Positions 23,389 to 34,166 of a stretch of DNA of 60,000 bases are shown one piece after another (position 1 is the first letter of the stretch; each line of letters starts with the position of its first letter). This DNA comes from Takakia lepidozioides. Taxonomy: Eukaryota > Streptophyta > Takakiopsida > Takakiales > Takakiaceae. A program made the translations under genes and the position numbers. The stretch is from assembly GCA_030704615.1 (NCBI GenBank), contig CM060733.1, forward strand, positions 30,754,001 to 30,814,000, given 5' to 3'. The notes under the pieces are model-generated. The model did not search any database, was not told where the DNA came from, and saw only the letters and a list, made by a program, of their open reading frames with translations.

Positions 23389-23737
23389 CGTGGCTGGCAG
23401 AAGACGTCTGGAAGTCAGGCCAAACCTCGAGCCTCAAAATGTCGTTGACCTCTGCGCTGAACCCAAGGGGGTCTCCTTCCTCCTTGCGATCTACCCAACC
23501 CAAAATCTCTGCACAATGACGCCTAAACAAGTAACGAAAGTTGGAGGGCTGTGGAAATCCAGGCCAACGCACACGAGCAGGTCTCTTCAAACACAAGAGG
23601 TAGTCCTCATTCAGGCACCCGACAATCCGCTCGACTTGCTCGGTTGATGCGCCCAGTGAGCGTGCCCACTTGGCAATCGATACAGCTTGAGTCTCCAAAT
23701 GCGCAGGTGCAGGGGGAGGCAACACACCCGAACCCAT
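23378..23737 (-). CDS. piggyBac element upstream frame (unrecognised amino-terminal region)
   Basis: A 119-codon frame lies just upstream of the transposase on the same strand, inside the transposon ends, and ends at a TAA within the first codons of the transposase frame (one nucleotide offset). It starts with a Pro-rich stretch, followed by helices with RPARVRWPGFPQPSNFRYLF and EVNDILRLEVWP. Either an intron or a frameshift could fuse it to the transposase, or it is a separate small protein. No named domain is recognised. Confidence 0.55.
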   Translation of the reverse strand: MGSGVLPPPAPAHLETQAVSIAKWARSLGASTEQVERIVGCLNEDYLLCLKRPARVRWPGFPQPSNFRYLFRRHCAEILGWVDRKEEGDPLGFSAEVNDILRLEVWPDFQTSSASHDEA

Positions 23738-24363
23738 CTTATACTATGTAGCTTCAACCTTCATCCACCAATTTGCATATGCACACAAGGATAAACACAA
23801 AGATGAGCTACACGATGCCCTAACTGCGCATAGTCTAGCTCAGGTATCAAACAATGAACATTGCCTTGAATGCGCATCCTGAGTATCAATGCAAAGCCGG
23901 CCCATCCTCTCTCACAGCTATGGCTCAGTCTCTGTAGCGGTGCCACAATTTCCAAGTTTCCTCAACTGAAAGAGAAAGAGATAATGGAAGATGCAATCGG
24001 AGTAGACCACCAACGGCAACCTGTCAAGGCATCTGCAATGGCAACCTGCAACAAAGTATGGAACACGCGCGAACGCCACAACAGAGGAGATCACAGCACA
24101 AGGCAAAGCGCGGGAAGGAGAGAGACGACGCTGAAAACGCGGGAGCAAGCCAAAATCGCTGCAGAAGCAGACCCCACCTCCTGCGCAGCCAAAAATTGCA
24201 ACCCTAACAAAAAAAAAAAACCTAATCGCGTGTTGGAATCCTCACTGCCATGTGGCTGGCATCCTACCCTCCAAAAATCAGGTTAATCGGTTCAAATCCG
24301 AGAAAAACAGAGGGGAAAAACCAAAACCAACGGCCGAAAACGGGTCGAATGGGCGCTTAAGGG

Positions 24364-24367
24364 TTAA
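24364..24367. other. TTAA target-site duplication, right
   Basis: Direct repeat of the left TTAA, confirming the right limit of the piggyBac insertion. Confidence 0.95.
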
Positions 24368-25059
24368 AGATCTTTGTGTATATCTCTTACATGTACTGAA
24401 CTGTCACCGAACAGTTTACCAAATACGAATGTATGAGTGTATGCAATTACCAGAAATAAAATCCTACCTATACAAGACCATCGCGGATCATAGAGCTCAG
24501 TTCTTTGTAGCAATACTCAGCAGACTAGACATGACTCAATCAGAGTGCGCCTTTCTAGAGTGCCTCGATCGCCCCCTGTCAGAAAGCTGGCCGATTTTGT
24601 CTCAATTAAAATGGGACCAAGGAAAACCAGAAAACTGTCCCAACATGGCTTTCAGCTGTGCACGCTCTCTCTTGCCATCTTCACTGCTGGTGATGCGACA
24701 AGAAAACCCAAAATCTCTCTACACCAATTTTGTCTGGATCAAAAGTTTTAAAATATATACAGCTTCACCACCACTTTTCAAAAGTTGGATGCTGTTGCAA
24801 ATTGACAACTCCCGGGGGCTTGGCTACATTTATCAAAGTATTTATCGAGTACTAGGACTTGCAATACAGAATTCAGGGGGGCAATGAGATAACCAGCGAG
24901 CTGCCAGATCAAGCGACTCTCCCTGTATAAGAAAGGCATTCTTTTAGCCTCCCGCATTTTACCAAATAACTTCAGGTGTAGCCAATAGAGTCATCCTCTA
25001 CAGTTTCATGTAATTTGTACAGGAGATAACCTGGTGGTTCAAGGTTCAAAGCCGCTGCC
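24368..25059. other. No recognisable gene
   Basis: Continuation of the DNA interrupted by the piggyBac element. No convincing exon; it may be the 3' flank of the gene ending at 25,060. Confidence 0.4.
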
Positions 25060-26402
25060 CTAAGCATCTTTCAATGCCTCCTCTGCAGTCCACTGCTTAG
25101 ACTTAAGACTGCTAATAAACCTCTGAGCAGTACCGCAATGTCGGGATTGCAGAAGTACTCCCAGCTGATACAAATCTGACTGGAGAGTGTAGTGGCCGTC
25201 CTCCAACATGGCCTTGCTCCAATCAGCAAAAGGCTGAAATCCTTCTGGCAATTTGAATGGAGATTCAGGTACCATTTCAAGGTCTATGAGCATGAACCCC
25301 TCCGCTGAAACCTGCACAATATTGGGCAACCGGATATCCCTATGGACGAGGTTTTCCGCATGCAAGACAGACAAAGCCGTTAACACGTCCCGAGCCAACA
25401 GCTTCATATCGTTCTCCAACCTCAACGTCGGGGAGTAGCCCAGCGGACTGATCTCAATATTATAAGTATGTCTACGATCCATTTCAGGCTCTGAAATTAC
25501 CTCCGGAAGAGAAGGGACTCCTCGTGCAACATTGTAGGCCTGCCGAATCAGTTCAAAAGTGGTCCTTTTCTCAATACAAACTTGGGAGGTTCCATATTGC
25601 CTTCCGAACACTGCTCGGCTGAAAGTATATCATCCTATCCCCACATTCTTCTTCAGAAAACATTGCCCGCCGGCCTGGCACTTCCGGGATTGACTACACC
25701 ATCTTCTTCATGATCTCATAGGCATTGCCAAGGCTGAGTAACAACCAGAGGCGGTCATAAAGGTTCGTGACATTAAGACATAGCTTGATTCGAACTGCCG
25801 TCTTTCCAATATAAACCCATTGGAAGTCTGTGCCTAGCCGAGAATGAATTGAACCTCCCCATAAAACGTCGGACTAAGTGGCCTCATCTTTCTCAAAATA
25901 TCCTCTTCAGCAGCAGCTAAGCTGGCCAGCTTGTCCTCACCAACCAGAAAAGTGCATCCACCGGCAATTCCAAGCATGTCAGGCCTCCGCTGTTTTCCAA
26001 TAGTTTTGGTGCTAGAAGTACCTGTCTTCCTTTCACAAGTATTGAACGAAAGCTTGGTATTCAAAGCAGGCAGGCAGAACCGGTCATACAAAGAGAATAT
26101 CGTCTTAAATTTTTTTCCCACAAATAGGGATACTTCCTGCTTTGATACTGGAGGGACAACATTGGCAATCAACAATCCTGATAGCCTCAGAGGGAGCTCT
26201 GAATCATTTGCCTCCACGATGAAGTCCCATGCCTGAGGGGGCAACTCCTGTCAGAGTCTCAAGTAGGTAATTTTGGACACAGGAAGCTTTCCGTGATCCA
26301 AAGGAAACAATGCTGTTGTTAGCTCACAAGAGTTTTGTGGGAGCTTGATAGGCTGAGGCCACAGCATAGAATTGATCCATACTCCAGAATTTTCAATCAA
26401 TT
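25060..26402 (-). pseudogene. Crinkler-like nuclease-kinase fusion, copy 2 (multiple lesions)
   Basis: From an acceptor TTTCCACCAG the exon runs from 26,402. In-frame stops occur at 26,253-26,251 and near 25,836-25,834, and the frame changes before the kinase part (25,611-25,060). The nuclease-like core has RRPDM (Pro-Asp at residues 88-89 counted from 26,244) and GEDK (Glu103-x-Lys105), with the same 14-residue spacing as copy 1, then KM and FYGEVQFILG. The kinase part keeps HRDIRLPNIV and MLIDLE at the DFG position. The phase of the exon start (two bases AA) fits the donor at 28,447, supporting upstream exons there. Several lesions make it a pseudogene. Confidence 0.6.
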
Positions 26403-26656
26403 CTGGTGGAAACAAATAACAAATCAGTGAAGCATAGCAAGGCAGACCAGAACAGAGCAACAAGAAGCAAGGAAATGCACAATGGTGGTAATTATCATAT
26501 TAATGAAGTAATTAATTAACATATAAGACACATAAGATACGTGATGGTTCATCTGAAATAACAACCAAAGGAGCCTCCTCATCATCAAACTTTATGACAT
26601 AAAAAAAGACAAGCTCAGACTGCCCTAGGCAACGCGATCTCACACTCTAACCATCA

Positions 26657-28135
26657 TCCCATGTTGTTGAGTTGCATCTATCATGTAGTGCACAACCAGA
26701 ATTCCACATATAAATAACAAACAACCGTGTCTTTCAAAGGACCCTCCTCATATTTTACTTGTTAACATGGATCTATCGAATGAATAAACTGCGTGTATCA
26801 ACTGTACACAGGATCACACACGCGATTGGGAGAAGCTGTCGAAAACCTGAGTGCACAACGCAGCCAAGAAACCAAAAAAATTGCAAACACTTGACTCCAA
26901 GCTACGCATTGAACGAATCATTGAACAAATCAGCAACTGCAGCGGGTTCAACAATCAACTGCCCAATTGTCTTGCAAGAATTCAAATGTGCCTGCCCATC
27001 ATCAGAATTGCAGACAAAAAAACAAACGGGCTCAGACTGCCCTAGGCAACCCATCGACATTCACCAGACTCTCTCCATGACGCACTATCTGACACCCTAG
27101 CTAATGGGTGAACACTGTCACAGAAGGTTCTGCAGCCAAGGCAGTTTTGGTTAACTCACATAAGTCACCAACAACCACATTCTGTCATCGACCAATTAAC
27201 GGCTCAAAACATGAATTTCGGCTAGAGCTTTCTATCCTCTGAAGACGGTACTCAAGAAATCGTAAAGGTTTGAACAACACTACTGATTCGCAGGTCACAT
27301 GCATCAAAGTACTGAAGAGAGAACAGAAACTCATTCTTCACACATTGGTAGCAAACCCTACAAACTTACACTCACCAGACTCCCTCCTTGACGCACTATC
27401 TGACACCCTAAACCATCAACCATGGTTTCCATAACCAACAATCCCACAAAGAAAGTAGGCTGCGAAGACAGACACAACACCGTTCAACCAAGAAGCAAGA
27501 GACGTAACAAAAATCAAATGAAGATTTGAAACCCTAACCCTGTACATACTCTTGGGATGCCATTGAGCCCGTCCAAATCTGTTACGGTTATGGTTATGGA
27601 TGCAAAAAATCCAAGAGAGCTCTAGAGACACAAAGGAAGACTCCCTCTCCCTCACAATAAAAATAGAAGTGGATGCAAGGACGGCAATCACTCACAAGTG
27701 AACTACCAAAATGACGGTTTAGAGTTAGGGTTTCAGGCCACACAACACTTTAAACCTGCCATCATCTGCCGCAATCTGACCGACCACTGCGCTTCAAGAG
27801 ATTCAGAAGGGCTTGCCCTCTGACCTCGCACGAAAAGTGCCCACAAAGGTTCACGGCCAGACATTTCCAAGAAGCAGTGCAATGCATATAATCCTTGTGA
27901 AAACCCTTACTCCAAAACGAGTGCGTCGGCAACCAGAATTCCACATACAAATAATATGCTGCTCATTGGCATTTGAGATCATAATCAACCAAGGATTCTG
28001 AAGTCATAACTAATATTATCATTTCCTCTTCAAAAGGAGCAAATGATCTGGTGACGACAAACTCTAAGTACTTGAACCTCACTATCAGCAAACTCAGGCC
28101 GCAGAGCCCTAAGAAACTCAGACCACCGCAAGGAT
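26657..28135. repeat. Duplicated segment D2, copy 2
   Basis: Partner of 18,455-19,925. Collinear except that 27,262-27,540 is inverted. It lies in the presumed intron between 28,447 and 26,402 of Crinkler-like copy 2. Confidence 0.85.
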
Positions 28136-28430
28136 CAGGTGCTTGTAAAAACAAAACAAGATATCATTATAGCGGAACATGCACTGAAATGACAAAATAA
28201 AATGTCCAAGGTGCTGGATTGGACATCAACATGCGACAGTTGCATCACGTGACGCACTAGCTGACACCCTGATGGGTGAACGCAGCGAAGAAACTTACAC
28301 CACACCTAGTTGCCAAGAGAGCGCGACCCTGAGTGCACATCCAGAATTCCACATCTAAATAACAAACAACCGTGTCTGCCAAGGACCCACCCAGGAACAA
28401 GAATTGCTAACACTTTCTAGTCCACTTTTT
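27957..28430. repeat. Duplicated segment D3, copy 1 (partner 31,570-32,037)
   Basis: Starts GCTGCTCATTGGCATTTGAG and ends near CTAGTCCACTTTTTA, almost identical to the partner. Both copies sit in the same relative place, inside the intron upstream of the nuclease exon of copies 2 and 3. Confidence 0.85.
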
Positions 28431-28446
28431 AGGAAAGAAATCTCAC

Positions 28447-28505
28447 CTGCAGAATCCGCGGGTTCAAGGATGGTAAGAAGAGATGATTTCACAGCATCAT
28501 CGTGA
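28447..28505 (-). CDS. Probable internal exon upstream of Crinkler-like copy 2
   Basis: The minus strand reads DDAVKSSLLTILEPADSA and ends at a strong donor (GCAG|GTGAGA). One base is left over, which together with AA at 26,402 forms a whole codon and keeps the frame open into copy 2. The 5' limit of the exon is not determined. Confidence 0.4.
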
Positions 28506-28622
28506 ATAAGAAATGAGCAAAAAGACATCTATCCAATAAAGTAGCGAAGAGTCTACAAATCCAATAAAGCGGCAAAGAGCCTACAAAACCTATCCAATAA
28601 AGCAGCTAGGAGTGAAACATAC

Positions 28623-28824
28623 CAGGAGCAGGAGCAGGAGCTCGTAGGAATGCGTCCTTCAGGCCTGCAACAATCGCACCATCTGTCCAACGTAGTGGGA
28701 AGTAGCGCTCTGGGTTCCCACCCCCATCCTCATAGCTAAAAAGACGCCCATGTATAACGCCCCCTTCCTCCTCAGCAAGTCCAGGCAGAGTCCAGAGTTT
28801 GTCCACCCAGCCACCCTGCGCCAT
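28623..28824 (-). CDS. Probable first exon of Crinkler-like copy 2 (amino-terminal header)
   Basis: From a Met at 28,824 the frame encodes an acidic-basic mixed region (WVDKLWTLPGLAEEE, then ERYFPLRWTDGAIVAGL) and ends at a canonical donor CCTG|GTATGT. The same frame extends upstream to 29,013 with a hydrophobic Trp-rich stretch, so the start is uncertain. Its place upstream of the 28,447 exon suggests the header of copy 2; no named domain is recognised. Confidence 0.35.
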
Positions 28825-29013
28825 GTTGTCCAGGCTGACTGATGAAGGCCCCGGGAGAGCCACCGATGAAGTCAAACCCCAAAACCCTAAATCGCCCCAC
28901 AGCCGTAGAATCAACCAGAAAGCAAGTAGCACTGAGGTTGTAAAGCTCTCAGTTGCCACGCGCTTCCACCGTTTCCACGTTCGCTCGTCTCTGCTCTGAG
29001 TCCATTCAATCAA

Positions 29014-30095
29014 AGGCCAGTCACACTGCTATTGCAATCTACACCACATAACTCTCTTTTTCGTTACTAAGCTAGAAATCAGTCTATATGGCCATGGCGT
29101 CTCTCTGTCTTCTTCGAGTCCACTGACCCGCTCCACTTATTCTCTTGGTCATGCACCGGTTGTTGCTAATCCAGAACTCTATAAAACGCATCGCTTCCAT
29201 ATCCACATCTCTTGCCAGTAAGTAGTGTTCACAAAAGGCAGTAGCGCGGATGCAATATGAGTCTCCACGATAGGTTTAGCCAGCCCCAAGCGCCATGTTT
29301 AATTTAAGCTTACCGCTCTGCTTTAGCCTGAGCTTTTCGCAAGACAGTGCAGCATGCAAATTGGCAAAACCGCAAATGGCATCGCAGTTGGGCCATGTCA
29401 CAGGAGCAGCTGAACCCTCCCCAATCAGCTGCTTTCCATCCATCTACATACATTCATCCACTACGGGCAAAACTTTATTATACGTCCAAGTACTTGGGGT
29501 TCATACATCCATTGAGAGTACGATGAGATAGATGACGTCCACCGAATCACAGGGATGAAAACTGAATGGATGTGTCCCTACGGATGATAAAGTGAGCTCA
29601 TCCCTAGCGAAGCCTCTGCAGCCAGTACAATCCTTTCCCACTTTTTTCATCCTCTCTTCGCGCTCTTCCTTTCTTCTTGGTCCGCTTGTGAGAAAGGGTC
29701 CATTGCGTGTTACACTAGAGCTCGGAGGAGGATTTTGAGAATGTCTCTAAATCTAGTCTGCTGTTTGCTGTGAATGTAGCCGCAGAGTACACAACAAAAA
29801 CCAAAAAAAGACTCCGCTTGCTGTTGATACAAATACTACAAAAAACGAACCACACCTGAAGGTCTGCGTTTCTTGTGGTACTATCATTCACTAGCATTAG
29901 GTTGGCCAGAGCGGCACCCTGAAGGTCACCCACAAGGGTTTTCGGACGAAATTTATATCTTTATCCGGACAGAACTGTGGCCGTCTATTGAGTGCGATGG
30001 GAAGGCGCTAGTGTCGGGAGAAAACAGACCAAGATTCTGCGCCAAAGGAAGCAGGAAGCCATTGAAGGTGATCAACATAGCACCTTTGCTTCGAC
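29014..30095. other. No recognisable gene
   Basis: Short open frames only, probably intergenic DNA between Crinkler-like copies 2 and 3. Confidence 0.4.
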
Positions 30096-30190
30096 TTAAG
30101 CTTCCTAATAAACCACCAAGAAGGTTTTGAGTCTAAACAAGACTTCAGCTTCCTAATAAACCGCCAAGAAGACCTCAGCTTCCTAAAGTT
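30096..30190. repeat. Short tandem repeat, about three copies
   Basis: Variants of CTTCCTAATAAACCGCCAAG recur at close spacing just beyond the 3' end of Crinkler-like copy 3. Confidence 0.7.
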
Positions 30191-30214
30191 CTGCATCTTT
30201 TACCAGACTACATA

Positions 30215-31539
30215 TCATGCATCAAGCAACTCCAGACACTCTGCTGCAGTTGGCCTTTGGTCTGGCACCTGATGCTTGCATTTCTCCATCAAACCCAAAA
30301 GCTTCGCATCCAGAATAATATTTGAAGTAGACAAAAGGTACCCAATGCCCCAGATGTCAACCATGGTATCATGAGGCCCACCTGTCATCTCCGGAGCATG
30401 TGAATTGATCTAGACGGTGGAGCTTGAAGCACTGATCGCTCTTTATTGCCTCATCAAGATCCACTAGTACCCATTATTCCTGTCACGAAGAACATTTTCC
30501 CACCTGATGTCTCTGTGCACGAGTCCTTTTCTGTGCAACCACTGCAGTGCTTCACACAAACATCGGAGACAGGTCATCAAGTCGTCATGGTTCTTTGGTT
30601 TTGCAACCACAACCCTCTGCACCACAATAGTTCGGTCTGAATCCCTTCTATGCATAAGAAGTTCCAGATTTGGACAAGATGTCGTCGCCTCATAGATGGC
30701 TACAACTTTCCTGTAGAAACCCTCATCTGGATAGGTCTTCTCTACCTTCCTCCAAGATGGACGAATAACTTTTCCACTGTTCCTCCGAATGAGAGGCATA
30801 TCCGACACTTCATCCTTTCCTTCGCAAACATCTTCCATTGTTTTCAGCAACTTCGCCATAGTTATGCAGGCCAGTACAAGCTTAAGTCGATCCTTTGCCT
30901 TTGATATATTGAATTGAATGAGATCACGGCACATAAGATCCTCCATGTGGATCCACAACCACAAGTAGCGCACAGAATGTCACTAGGGCTGCCCTCGCAT
31001 AGTACGCCATGAGAAAGGGGAGATGTTTATACGTCCAGTCCAATTTCGAAATCAATTCCTTTCTTGGATCACCAGCAGTTGTAGGGCCTTTCTCTTCCCC
31101 TCTCCACAAAGCATAGAACTGGAAACCAAACCTAACGACCTTGTCGGGCCTTGTTCCACTAGTACTCCCTTCATCAGACTTGTTTCGCTCTGCTAGCCAA
31201 GGGCCATCAAAGAAAAACTTAAGTGATTCATCAATAACAGTGTCCCAAAGGTAGTGAAAAGAATCTTCTGTATCAGCTGTGGGTGCGGGCATTGGAGGGT
31301 CCACAATAGCATTCAAAAGTGGAACAATCTTATAACACTCTTCATCAGGTCCAGCTAGTTTGAACAACTTGTCCTTGTTCGTCGGCAAAGAGTTCCACAT
31401 ATTCAAAGAAACAGGAAATCGAAGCCATCCTTCAATTCAGTTTCCAACAATCCCTGCAGCTCATCCACTTCGCAAAGTTGCACACGCTGCTCAACTATGT
31501 CCTTCCGAATGGATAAAGTATTGTCAACTCTGGGGGTAC
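30215..31539 (-). pseudogene. Crinkler-like nuclease-kinase fusion, copy 3 (frameshifts)
   Basis: The exon begins at 31,539 after acceptor CGTCAG and ends at a TGA at 30,217-30,215. Frame changes are needed near 31,410, 30,960, 30,470 and 30,400. The nuclease-like core has TRPDK (Pro-Asp at residues 87-88 from 31,406) and RGEEK (Glu104-x-Lys106), the clearest match to the CR-type nuclease motif of the three copies. The kinase part keeps HRDIRWENVL, VDLDEA in the DFG place, and, in another frame, an APE box with HAPEMTGGP and DIWGIGYLL. Thus all kinase landmarks survive but not in one frame. The phase of its start matches the donor at 33,638. Confidence 0.6.
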
Positions 31540-31569
31540 CTGACGAAGGAATGGGTTAGAAGACAAGCT

Positions 31570-32037
31570 GCTCATTGGCATTTGAGATCATAATCAACCA
31601 GGGATTCTGAAGTCATAACTAATATTATCATTTCCTCTTCAAAAGGAGCAAATGATCAGGTGACGACATACTCTAAGTACGTGAACCTCACTATCAGCAA
31701 ACTCAGACACAGCCCTGAGAAACTCAGACCACCACAAGGATCAGGTGCTTGTAAAAACAAAACAAGATTTCAACATAGTGGAACATGCACTGAAATGACA
31801 AAATAAAATGTCCAAGGTGCTGGATTGGACATCAACATGCGACAGTTGCATCACGTGACGCACTAGCTGACACCCTGATGGATGAACGCAGCAAAGAAAC
31901 TTACACCACACCTAGTTGCCAAGAGAGCGCAACCCTGAGTGCACATCCAGAATTCCACATCTAAATAACAAACAACCGTGTCTGCCAAGGACCCACCCAG
32001 GAACAAGAATTGCTAACACTTTCTAGTCCACTTTTTA
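31570..32037. repeat. Duplicated segment D3, copy 2
   Basis: Partner of 27,957-28,430, just upstream of the nuclease exon of copy 3; it passes directly into segment D1 copy 2 at 32,038, creating a mosaic junction. Confidence 0.85.
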
Positions 32038-32572
32038 CCCTCCCACACTTTACACAGTCACTTCAAGATCTCTCCTCTTGCCCATGGTGACACAAGGAGG
32101 GAGGTAGAAGGTGCTGTAGATTCTTGGGAGAGCTTTGCCACTTCTGCTGCTGATAGAGTCATGGAAGGAAACTAATTATCTGTGGTAGAGCAGTAAATTG
32201 GTGGACCCATGAGATCAAGCTCAAGATTGCTGAGAGGCAGGCGCTCTATAAGGACTGTTGTAATATCAAAGATGAAAAAATGCTCTGGTCTAGATACTAC
32301 CAACTGCGTAAAGAGGTCAATCAGCTTGTAAGGGATCAGAAGAGGCTTTACTGGGAGAAGTTGTACAGTGACATAAACTTAACCCACCATGGTCATAATG
32401 ACAAAAGATTCTGGTTGGCCTTACAGCCAATCATCATAACACCAACAATTGCACAACCAATACATGTACCCTACCTGGATCTTGGCAAGAACCACAACAG
32501 TGACAGTCAATGTATATAGACTGGGAAAACGTAACACACCGAAGAGAAAAGAAGACAAGAACGCAGAACACT
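32038..32572. repeat. Duplicated segment D1, copy 2 (with LINE linker fragment)
   Basis: Partner of 17,779-18,305, including the LINE linker frame (32,200-32,519). At its end it joins a short piece (32,571-32,610) homologous to 19,544-19,583, again a mosaic of the same repeat family. Confidence 0.85.
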
Positions 32573-32977
32573 TTAAACCTGCCCTCATCTGCCGCAATCT
32601 GACCGACCTTAAGAAAATAATAGTCCTTTAAGTCTGGAAAACTTGGACATTCAAAGAGCTAGCAAAACACATTTTAGCACGAAACCCTAACAGCTCCGGA
32701 AGAATCTCGCCTACACGGTCCTAAAGCATACCTGCATGAGTATGTGGGCTCGTAGAACAACAGGTCATAATCAAGCAAAGATTCTGAAGTCAAGGTGCCA
32801 AGAATCTACATAACCTGGGCCCACGGTAAGGTGTGGCTAACATGCAGTAATCGTGCTGTGGTGCACACTTGCGACGGCAATAGAATTATTGATTTGCATT
32901 GTCATCGGGTGTCTAGAGGGCAAGTATGAAAATAAAGTAACCCCACATTCAAAGGGAGATCATTAACCGCACGTCAA

Positions 32978-33250
32978 GAGAGCTCCAGAGACACAAAGGA
33001 AGACTCCCTCTCCCTCACAATAAAAATAGAAGTGGATGCAAGGACGGCAATCACTCACAAGTGAACTACCAAAATGACGGTTTAGAGTTAGGGTTTCAGG
33101 CCACACAACACTTTAAACCTGCCATCATCTGCCGCAATCTGACCGACCACTGCACTTCAAGAGATTCAGAAGGGCTTGCCCTCTGACCTCGCACGAAAAG
33201 TGCCCACAAAGGTTCACGGCCAGACATTTCCAAGAAGCAGTGCAATGCAG
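32978..33250. repeat. Duplicated segment from D2 (homologous to 19,405-19,683)
   Basis: Starts AGAGAGCTCCAGAGACACAAAGG and ends AAGCAGTGCAATGCA, nearly identical to the middle of D2. A third partial copy of D2 material within the cluster. Confidence 0.85.
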
Positions 33251-33637
33251 CAAGCTCAACAAAATGGCAACTCAAACCATAGAACATGATCCGGCAACTT
33301 TTTCTTCAGCCATTCTCTGCGGGTAGGAGGCGCTGCCCGGAGCAATCTATCAACCAACAAAATGACTAGGAATATAAATTGGACGCTGCCATACGCTGGC
33401 TCTTATCAGACTGCTCGACAGCTGTATGAGCAGGCTGATTAGCATCGTTCCAGAAAATATATGCTAGAGAATTACCCTGGGTGATGCCTGCCTGCAGGAT
33501 ATTGCAGGGAAAGGAAACAAAGAGAACTCATTCATTCATCGGGAGTAACTACAGATAACCGGATAAGGAAAAACTTAAGTAATCTGCTGTAGAGCCATAC
33601 ATACGAGAAAGAAGTACAGATGAAGGCAAACATACTT

Positions 33638-33912
33638 CCAGGTGGTTCTGAAAGAACATCGGAATGACCATCAACGGCAATGACTGCATTGGCGTCCAGA
33701 TTTAAGGTCTGTTGAATCTTCGTCCAGGTGAGGGTCGTGACACCATCTGTATCCACGGGAATAAGAACCCCTTGAATAGTTATAGTGCCTGACTTCAAAC
33801 CCAGGCGTTTGCCTAGCGTTATGAGACTGATTCTGCCATCTTCTTCGCTCAACATAGAGACTGGAGCCTCCACTCCCTTCTGAAACTTGATGATGGGGAC
33901 CATAGCTGCCAT
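33638..33912 (-). CDS. Probable amino-terminal exon of Crinkler-like copy 3 (ubiquitin-like header candidate)
   Basis: The frame has a beta-rich pattern with KRLGLKSGTITIQGVLIPV and WTKIQQTLNLDANAVIAV, compatible with a small header domain, and ends at a canonical donor (GGAA|GTATGT). The leftover base fits the 31,539 exon in phase. Upstream the same frame is open except for a TGA just before the Met, and a further candidate exon with a Pro-rich segment (TAPPPPVYADGIPGEL) lies at 34,094-34,160, ending at GTTAGT. Crinkler proteins begin with ubiquitin-like headers; whether this is one needs a structure-based comparison. Confidence 0.4.
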
Positions 33913-34166
33913 TTCTCAGAACTGATCAGCAGTGCAGAAGCTGTCCTGGAGAGCTGCAAACACCTCCAAAAATGCAGCACTACTTCCTTGATCAATCAAG
34001 ATTTCAAATGCAATGAAATGGTACTTTATAACGTCCGCAGAAAGCCACAAAGGAGAGACAACATACAATTTGCAAGAAAAGCATGAGAAACTAACCTCAA
34101 TTCTCCAGGAATGCCGTCAGCATAAACAGGCGGGGGTGGTGCTGTATATCCACTCTGATACGGCTG

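Larger units (their letters stand above)
20695..24363 (-). mobile_element. Complete piggyBac transposon, 3,669 bp
   Basis: The element begins CCCTTAAGCGCCCA at 20,695 and ends with its exact complement TGGGCGCTTAAGGG at 24,363, each flanked by TTAA. These 14-bp inverted repeats, the CCC terminus and the TTAA duplication are diagnostic of the piggyBac superfamily. The transposase lies on the minus strand and fills most of the element. Perfect inverted ends and a largely open transposase suggest a recent insertion. It separates the first and second Crinkler-like copies. piggyBac elements are common in animals and some protists but seem sparse in plants, so the host context is notable. Confidence 0.95.
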
